64,000 nt of DNA, taken from the NCBI GenBank assembly GCA_028023455.1, contig JAQFVV010000014.1, positions 501,336-565,335 on the forward strand, given 5' to 3'. This document shows, one piece after another, positions 58,279 to 64,000 of the stretch. The translations under genes and the position numbers were made by a program. The DNA comes from Epiperipatus broadwayi (Eukaryota; Onychophora; Udeonychophora; Euonychophora; Peripatidae). How positions within the stretch are numbered: the stretch's first letter is position 1; the number at the start of each line of letters is the position of its first letter. The notes beneath the pieces are model-generated. The model saw nothing but the letters and a program-made list of their open reading frames with translations. It did no database searches and was not told the origin of the DNA.

Positions 58279-59328
58279 ATGACAGACAAAGATAAATCAT
58301 GGCCCTTATTCCCAGGAGGCTGTAAAGTCACCAACCAAGACAGCGGTTGGTGGCCAAAGGCAGTGGGTGCTAAGAATCCCCTGATTGCAGACTCAGGCTG
58401 CCATTTGATGGTGACTTTTTATTTAGGTACTTACAACTGCAGATCACTTTCAAGTGAAGAAAGATTGCAAGAGTTAGAAGAACTGTCATATATTAAATGG
58501 GACATTATTGGACTTTGTGAAGTTAGAAGAAAAGGTGAAGAAACAATTGATTTAAAAAGTGGACATATACTCTACTAAAGTGGACATATACTTTACTATA
58601 AAGGCACAAATATTGGAAATACAAGTGGAGTAGGATTCATTATATATAAAAAATGGAAGAATAACATTGTGGAGATTGATGGTGTATCGGACAGAGTGGC
58701 AAGATTAATTTTACAACTTAATAGCAGATACCAAATGCAGATAATTCAGGTTTATGCCCCAACAAGTTCTCATAGTAATGAAGTAGTAGAAGATTTTTAT
58801 ATGGATGTACAAAAGGCTTTTGATCAGAGTAAAAAACATTTTAAAATTGTTATGGGAGACTTTAATGCTAGAATTGGTAAACAAATGAAAGATGAAAATG
58901 CTGTAGGTAATTTTTGGTTATGGTAATAAAATGAGAGAGGACATAGACTTGTGGAATTGGCAGAAAAAGAAAAACTTTATATTATGAATTCTTTTTTTGA
59001 GAAAAATGTTAAAAGGAAATGGACATGGAAGCATCCAAATGAAGGTACAGCAGAATTGGATTATATTTTGACTAACAGAAAATACATATTTCAAGATTGT
59101 AATGTTCTTAATAAATTTAACACAGGAAGTGATCATCGATTAGTAAGGTATAAGAGACATGTTAATGCAAAAGTAGAGAGACAAAAATTATTAAGAAAAA
59201 CAATATTTACAGTTGATATTCCTAATCTTCAGAAACATTCTAATGAGTTTAAATTAGAACTTACAAATCGGTTTCAAGTATTAGTAGATTTGGAAGATGA
59301 TTCAGATTTGAATGAGGAAAATAACTGA
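58279..59328 (+). pseudogene. RTE endonuclease domain (APE type)
   Basis: In order: TYNCRSLSSEERLQELEEL, GLCEVRRKGEE (metal-binding Glu), QVYAPTSS, GDFNARIG, RKWTWKHPNEGTAELDYIL and GSDHRLVRYKR. These are the conserved blocks of AP-like endonucleases, which nick target DNA for target-primed reverse transcription. Catalytic E, D-x-N and S-D-H are all present. A tandem duplication of AAAGTGGACATATACT (about 58556-58598) puts a stop after SGHILY, and a shift at VGNFWLW (58920) breaks it again before NERGHRLVELAEKEKLYIM. The ATG at 58279 begins 54 residues before TYNCRSL, so the true start is uncertain. Confidence 0.85.
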
Positions 59329-60441
59329 TACACTTTTAAAAACTGCAACAAAGATAGCTGGTAGAAAAAAGCAGCAATTGACCAATAAATTTTCTACTGA
59401 GACTAGAGAATTTATGAAGAAAAGAAGGAATATGAGGATATACAACAATGATGCATTAAAAAAGATTGAATATCTCAAATTTTGTAAAATGGTGCATGGT
59501 AGGAAATTTATATCTGCAATAAAAAAAAAGATGGCATTATTACTAAAAGGAGAGATGACATAGTGAAATGTGTAGAAGACTTCTATCAAGAATTATATAG
59601 TAATAAAGAACAAGTACCTCCTACACCTATTATATCTTCCAAATTGCCCAGAATTTTGAATGAGGAAGTGAGACATGCAATTAAATTTATGAAGAAAGGG
59701 AAGGCTCCAGTTAATGATGGAATTATAATTGATATATTAAAAGAAGCAGGTGAAGAAATAGATATTTTTTTAGCAAAGTTATATACCAAATATCTAAATG
59801 ATAAAGATGTACCAGATGATTGGAAGAATGGAGTATTAATATTAATATTTAAAAAAAGTGATAAAGAAAATATTAGAAATTACAGACCTATCAGTCTTTT
59901 ATCAGTTTTATACAAAATGTTTACTAAGATAATTACAACTCATCTACAGAAAACACTGGATTTCCACCAACCAAGAGAACAAGCTGGATTTAAAAGTGGT
60001 TTTAGTACAGTATATCATATCCAGGTACTGAGAGAAGTTATAGAAAGGACAAATGAATATGAGTTGCCATTATGCTTAGGATTTGTAGATTATGAAAAGG
60101 CATTTGATTCTATAAACATTTCTTCAGTGATTAAAGCATTAGATCATCAAGGTGTAGATCCAGGATATTGTCATATTTTAAAGAATATTTATAAAAATGC
60201 AACAGCAACAATTAGATTACATAATGATAGTAGGAAAATCAACATTGAAAAGGGTGTAAGACAGGGTGACTCCACATCTCCAAAACTTTTTACAGCAGTC
60301 CTGCAAGAAATATTTTGTGGATTAAAATGGGAATCTAAAGGAGTGAAAGTAAATGGAGATTATTTAAGTCATTTAGATTTTGCAGATGATGTAGTTGTTT
60401 TTGCAAATAACGCTTTAGAGTTACAGGAAAGTAGGAGTTAA
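59312..60441 (+). pseudogene. RTE reverse transcriptase domain
   Basis: The first segment (59312-59563) reads RKKQQLTNKFSTETREFMKK to FISAIKKK, where an A9 run shifts the frame. The 59563-60441 segment then runs VEDFYQELYSN, KSDKENIRNYRPISLLSVLY, REQAGFKSGFS, FVDYEKAFDSINISSVIKAL (motif A Asp), GVRQGDSTSPKLF (motif B) and LDFADDVVVFANNA (motif C, FADD). All catalytic aspartates remain. It ends at ALELQESRS, where a small deletion removes the next helix and shifts the frame. The enzyme would copy LINE RNA at the nicked target. Confidence 0.9.
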
Positions 60442-60466
60442 GATAAATGTTAAAAAGACTAAAGTA

Positions 60467-61093
60467 ATGTTTAATAGATTTTCTCAAAATATGAAAATAA
60501 AGATTGATTATGATGAGTTAGAAGTTAACAGTTACAAATACCTTGGTCAGATTATTAATACAGATGGAAACATAATGGATGAAATTAATCATAGAATTAA
60601 ACTTGGTTGGAGTGCTTTTGGTAGAAATAACTTGATACTAAAAGGAAATATGCCTATGTGTTTGAAAAGGAAGGTTTTTAATAAATGTGTTTTGTCAGTT
60701 CTTACTTATGGATCTGAGACTTGGACACTTAATAGAAGAGCAATACAGAGACTTCGGACTATGCAAAGAAGTATGGAGAGATGCATGTTGGGAGTAACAA
60801 GAAGAGATCAAAAACGCAATGTATGGGTAAGAGAACAAACAGGTGTTACTAAGCTCATTGAAAAAATTAAAAGACTGAAAGTGGAGTTGGGCTGGATATA
60901 TTTCTAGAAGAGTTGATAATAGATGGACAATTGAAATTTTAAACTGGATTCCAAGAGATTGTAAAAGACCCAGAAAGAGCCCACATGTGAGATGGATGGA
61001 TGAAATAAGAAAGTGTGCACGAGTGATGTGGAGAAGAGAAGCTAAAGATAGGAATAGATGGATTGAACTTGGAGAGACCTTCATCCTGCAGTG
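60467..61093 (+). pseudogene. RTE ORF2 C-terminal region
   Basis: The frame from 60467 reads YLGQIINTDGNIMDEINHRI, KRKVFNKCVLSVLTYGSETW and RTMQRSMERCMLGVTRRDQK. After a shift near 60885 it continues GYISRRVDNRW, RPRKSPHVRWMDEIRK and WRREAKDRNRWIELGETFI, ending at a TGA near 61093. This is the standard tail of RTE/BovB-like proteins. The (GAT)n tail follows within 15 bp. Confidence 0.85.
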
Positions 61094-61132
61094 AATTAAT
61101 AATGGTTGATGATGATGATGATGATCACAAAT

Positions 61133-61760
61133 TTTGGAAATATGTATAAAGAATAGATGTTTTTTCAAAAATACAATTTATTTTCAAATAAACAATTTGG
61201 GTTTTTACTAGAAAAATCTTTGTTGTTTACTGTTTATATTAATGACTTGCTTAATATTTCTATTCATTCTAATTTTTTATGGTTTGCAGATAATTGTTTT
61301 TATAAATCAAATATATACAAATAATTATATTTAAGCAGACTATATTTATGGTATAATGTGGGGTTATACTGCAGCATGTTATTTGAAATTTTTGCAAACA
61401 CTTCAAAACTTTACATTAAGAATTATTTTCTTTAAATCTTTAGATTTAAAAGTATTTGAATTGTATAAATGTGCTGGAATTTTAACCGTCAGTCAATTAT
61501 TTATAGTAAATATTTTGTTATTGTAATTAAAATCTAGGAAAACAATAAAAATGATTCTGCAACAATAATGGTAACCAGATCATGTGATTTTGGTTTTTTT
61601 TATTTGAACCAGCATATTTTAAAACCCATTGTAGATATCAAAATTGTTCACAAAATTTTACAATATATTTATAAGAACATTGGGACTAATATCAATGATT
61701 TATGAAAAAAAAAAATGTAGAAAATTAATTATGGACTGGATTATAACTAATGGTAATGAA
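61133..61760 (+). pseudogene. Jockey/CR1-like LINE, right half
   Basis: It resumes with FGNMYKE (usual FEK.MY.R), then FFQKYNLFSNKQFGF, jumps by an internal deletion to LFTVYINDLLNIS and FLWFADNCFYKS (YADD region changed to FADN). Later pieces include TLQNFTLRIIFFKSLDLKVF and FELYKCAGILTVSQLFIVNI. It completes the LINE begun at 57895-58050, with only about four codons missing at the RTE insertion point. Confidence 0.75.
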
Positions 61761-62495
61761 AATCTTCTTTTTGTAATTAATTATTTTATGTTGTATTAAT
61801 ATTTTATCTTTTCAAATTTTTGCATCTATATATAAGTTAAGCTCCATGCATAATTTTTTTGATCACAAAGAGATGATTTGTTTTAATAAATTAAAATTAA
61901 ATTAAAATATATATTATTATTGTTATTATTACTATTATTATTACATAAAGAAATATTTTATATTTGGGGGAAGAAGTATAATAATTAGCTTTAACTTTTA
62001 AAGTGCTAAAAGTTAAAGATAATTTTAAATTTGAAAATATAATTTTGAAATCAGTCTATTCATAATTATTTATATAGTTTATTTAATAATAAATAGATAA
62101 TTTTAGCACTAAGAATATTCATGCACTTTATTTAATATTAATAATGCGAAATAATTTTATCATTTTTTAAAAAAATCCCATTGTTTCTATTAAATATAAA
62201 TTTATTTTTTGAAAGATTAGTTGAATCACATGATTCATCGGTTTAGTCATGCACTATGTATTCATCTTTTAAAAGTTGTTTATAGTTAACACATTTAACC
62301 ATTTTTCAATATTTATTATGAAATTTTTTAAAAGTTGTATTTATTTTAATCAATAGGCGCATCTACTTCATCTTTCTATTTTTTTTACAGATTTTGTTGA
62401 AAGCATAAATTTAATAAATGAAATTAGTCCAAAAAATAAAATATCAATTTTTCAAATTAAAAAACGACTAATAAAAGTGAATTATAAAACAAAAA
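61761..62495. other. AT-rich non-coding DNA, no gene seen
   Basis: A short (ATT)n tract lies near 61911-61945. No frame was recognised. Confidence 0.5.
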
Positions 62496-62807
62496 ATGTT
62501 TGTTTACTCTTGCACTGGACTCTGGAGAATTAAAAAAACTATATATGATAATGTTAAGATTGATTACTATTTGATCACCTCAATTAAAGACAGTATCAAA
62601 TCCAGAGTTTTTGCCAATATCAGGCTATCTATTTTTCTGAACTATATAATATGGACAGCGAGGTGTAAGAAGGTATTCTGTGGCTTAATCTTTCAAGATG
62701 ATCAATATTTTTTTAGAAAACTGGTTGAGATCAAGAAATGGGATGAACTTCTCATACCTAAAAACACATTCCTGGACACATGGAATTTTATATCTATTAA
62801 AGAATAA
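62496..62807 (+). pseudogene. LINE ORF2 C-terminal domain, copy 3
   Basis: The frame reads RIKKTIYDNVKIDYYLITSI, KDSIKSRVFANIRLSIFLNY, IIWTARCKKVFC and FLDTWNFISIKE. It aligns with copy 1 (KIKTIIYKNSKVDYY, IRLSIFLTYSIWIVRC, FEDIWKLFQ). The zinc cluster is missing; only CTG at the start hints at its last Cys. It is a 5'-truncated insertion ending at TAA. Confidence 0.65.
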
Positions 62808-64000
62808 TCAATAGGTATCAACAACTCTATTGCTTTCAGTGCTTATGATTAATAGAGTAATAGATATAAAATGTCAATATGAAATGGGCACCTTCTTCAT
62901 ACTGAAATAGTTGGAGAATGTCATGCCCTGAATAGTATCATATAGATGATTTTAATCTCACTTACTTGGATGCTTATAAATGAATGAATAGATGCAGAAA
63001 ATTACAAAGCCTATAAATGGCTGGAAATGAATATCAGTAGTGTCTAATTGAACATTTTCACACTGGTGCAATGACAGCCTATAGGTTCTTGGTGAAAATG
63101 AATATGGACTTGAATGAATCATTGTTGGAAAGATAATAAAAATGATTAATATTGAGTTTCTAAGCCATATCTGATTATAGAACTGTGCCCTTCCAGTATG
63201 AAGTGCACATGACATTACAGGTGATCATTGAAATGATTATATAAAGGCAGTTCATGGGCAAAAGTATACTAAGAATTTATTGGATTACATTTGTCATTCA
63301 CTATAAGAATGAGTCATGCAGTGAACTGCAGAACATGAGCTGTTAATTGAGAACTGATAATCAGAAGATAATCAAAAATTCACATTTGTACAAAATTTGT
63401 TTGTATTAATTTTTTCCTTTTTTTTTCTGTACAAAATCACTTTATATCATACTTATTTACGTTTACTAAATTTATTGAAAAAAAAATGTTATTTTAGCCT
63501 TCAGGCTAAAATATATATTTAATGAATAAATAATGTTTCATTCAAAAGTTAATATTTTTCATACATATTTTGCTAAAGCATACTTTTAAATAACAAAAAC
63601 TCATTTTAAAATATTCAAAATTATAAAAAAGTTAAAATATAGTAAGAACAATTTTCCAGGGAGTGCTCTCTTCTTACTTGAATAAATTTTTATGCCACTA
63701 ATTTATTGCTAAAATGATTTTATAAGTCAATAAAATCTAAATATAAGCATCATTTAGAATCAAATTTTTAATAATTTTTCAAAAATAAATAAAAAATTAA
63801 TTATATTACATATAAACTTATTATTTTGTTTATATAATATAAAGAAAAGGCAATGCCATGCAAACATATTAGTATCTTTTCATTTCTGTATAATGGGAAT
63901 AGACTTTCTTTTATATATTGTTTCTGCTTGGTTTCAGACTCTGTATTGTTATTTTTTTATGTCTAGTAGTTTCTAAACATTTATATATTTTACTTATTAA
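62808..64000. other. No recognised gene
   Basis: AT-rich sequence. 62820-63240 is less AT-rich and holds short inverted phrases (CTTCATACTG and CAGTATGAAG), perhaps a decayed hairpin element. A 9-bp perfect stem (ATTTTAGCC, 4-nt loop, GGCTAAAAT) lies at about 63491-63512. Confidence 0.4.

Larger units (their letters stand above)
58051..61130 (+). mobile_element. RTE-clade LINE, nearly full length, inactive
   Basis: A GC-richer 5' region (58051-58278, with CATTAGCCAGCGTGGTGAG) leads into endonuclease, RT and C-terminal segments, all in order on the plus strand. It ends with CCTGCAGTGAATTAATAATGG and a (GAT)n tail at about 61105-61125. Six or so breaks (a 20-bp duplication at 58560-58600, shifts near 58925, 59325, 59525, 60430 and 60885) destroy the frame. 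Fragments of related elements are at 13571, 20822, 21517 and 35160. It is inserted into a jockey/CR1-like LINE. Confidence 0.9.

Noticed and set aside
63491-63512. Stem-loop as a transcription terminator
   Set aside because: The region is eukaryotic and no gene ends there; a 9-bp stem is expected by chance in this much AT-rich sequence.

Overview
The window is very AT-rich metazoan nuclear DNA with no recognisable intact host gene. It holds long A/T runs, several microsatellites, decayed non-LTR retrotransposons of at least four lineages, two LTR elements with both LTRs, and many inverted-repeat insertions. No operon, Shine-Dalgarno or bacterial gene structure is seen. The species cannot be fixed from sequence alone; an invertebrate such as a mollusc, cnidarian, flatworm or arthropod fits.

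Layout. 1-5.2 kb: non-coding DNA, then fragments of non-LTR reverse transcriptases and a (TAA)n tract. 5.19-11.78 kb: minus-strand LTR element 1 (1.64/1.65-kb LTRs, a tRNA-Lys-type primer site, a broken gag), inserted at the end of a Tx1/L1-like LINE fragment. 12.6-21.7 kb: a jockey/CR1-like LINE end, three RTE-type 3' ends, a 340-bp (TATC)n tract and a short hairpin element. 22.26-31.4 kb: a cluster of foldback insertions. 31.87 kb: a tRNA-Gly-like sequence. 35.2-41.25 kb: an RTE fragment, then plus-strand LTR element 2 (2.06-kb LTRs about 2 percent apart, only 0.7 kb of non-coding interior). 41.27-42.09 kb: two more foldbacks. 44-47.2 and 62.5 kb: three copies of one LINE C-terminal domain. 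57.9-61.8 kb: an almost complete but frameshifted RTE LINE nested inside a jockey/CR1-like LINE.

The most interesting signal is a set of hammerhead-ribozyme-like motifs in short repeats. At 27151-27218 the core CTGATGA and GAAA, a stem II, a short stem III, the cleavage triplet ATC and a long stem I with an internal loop can all be drawn by hand. A second copy lies exactly 406 bp downstream and a mutated one sits upstream on the other strand. A second family, with 430-460-bp tandem units at 24.0-25.5, 32.2-32.8, 41.8-42.1, 46.4 and 57.0-57.2 kb, carries the related core CTGATGA...GAAACTAGTC. Tandem units of a few hundred bases with type I hammerheads are the hallmark of metazoan retrozymes, small non-autonomous elements that pass through circular RNA. 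Here many units are arranged as inverted repeats, and two foldback insertions (one of this family, one of a 337-bp unit) are flanked by 13-14-bp direct repeats.

Most of the window is therefore parasitic DNA. Autonomous LINEs could once have supplied reverse transcriptase, but every copy seen here is broken.
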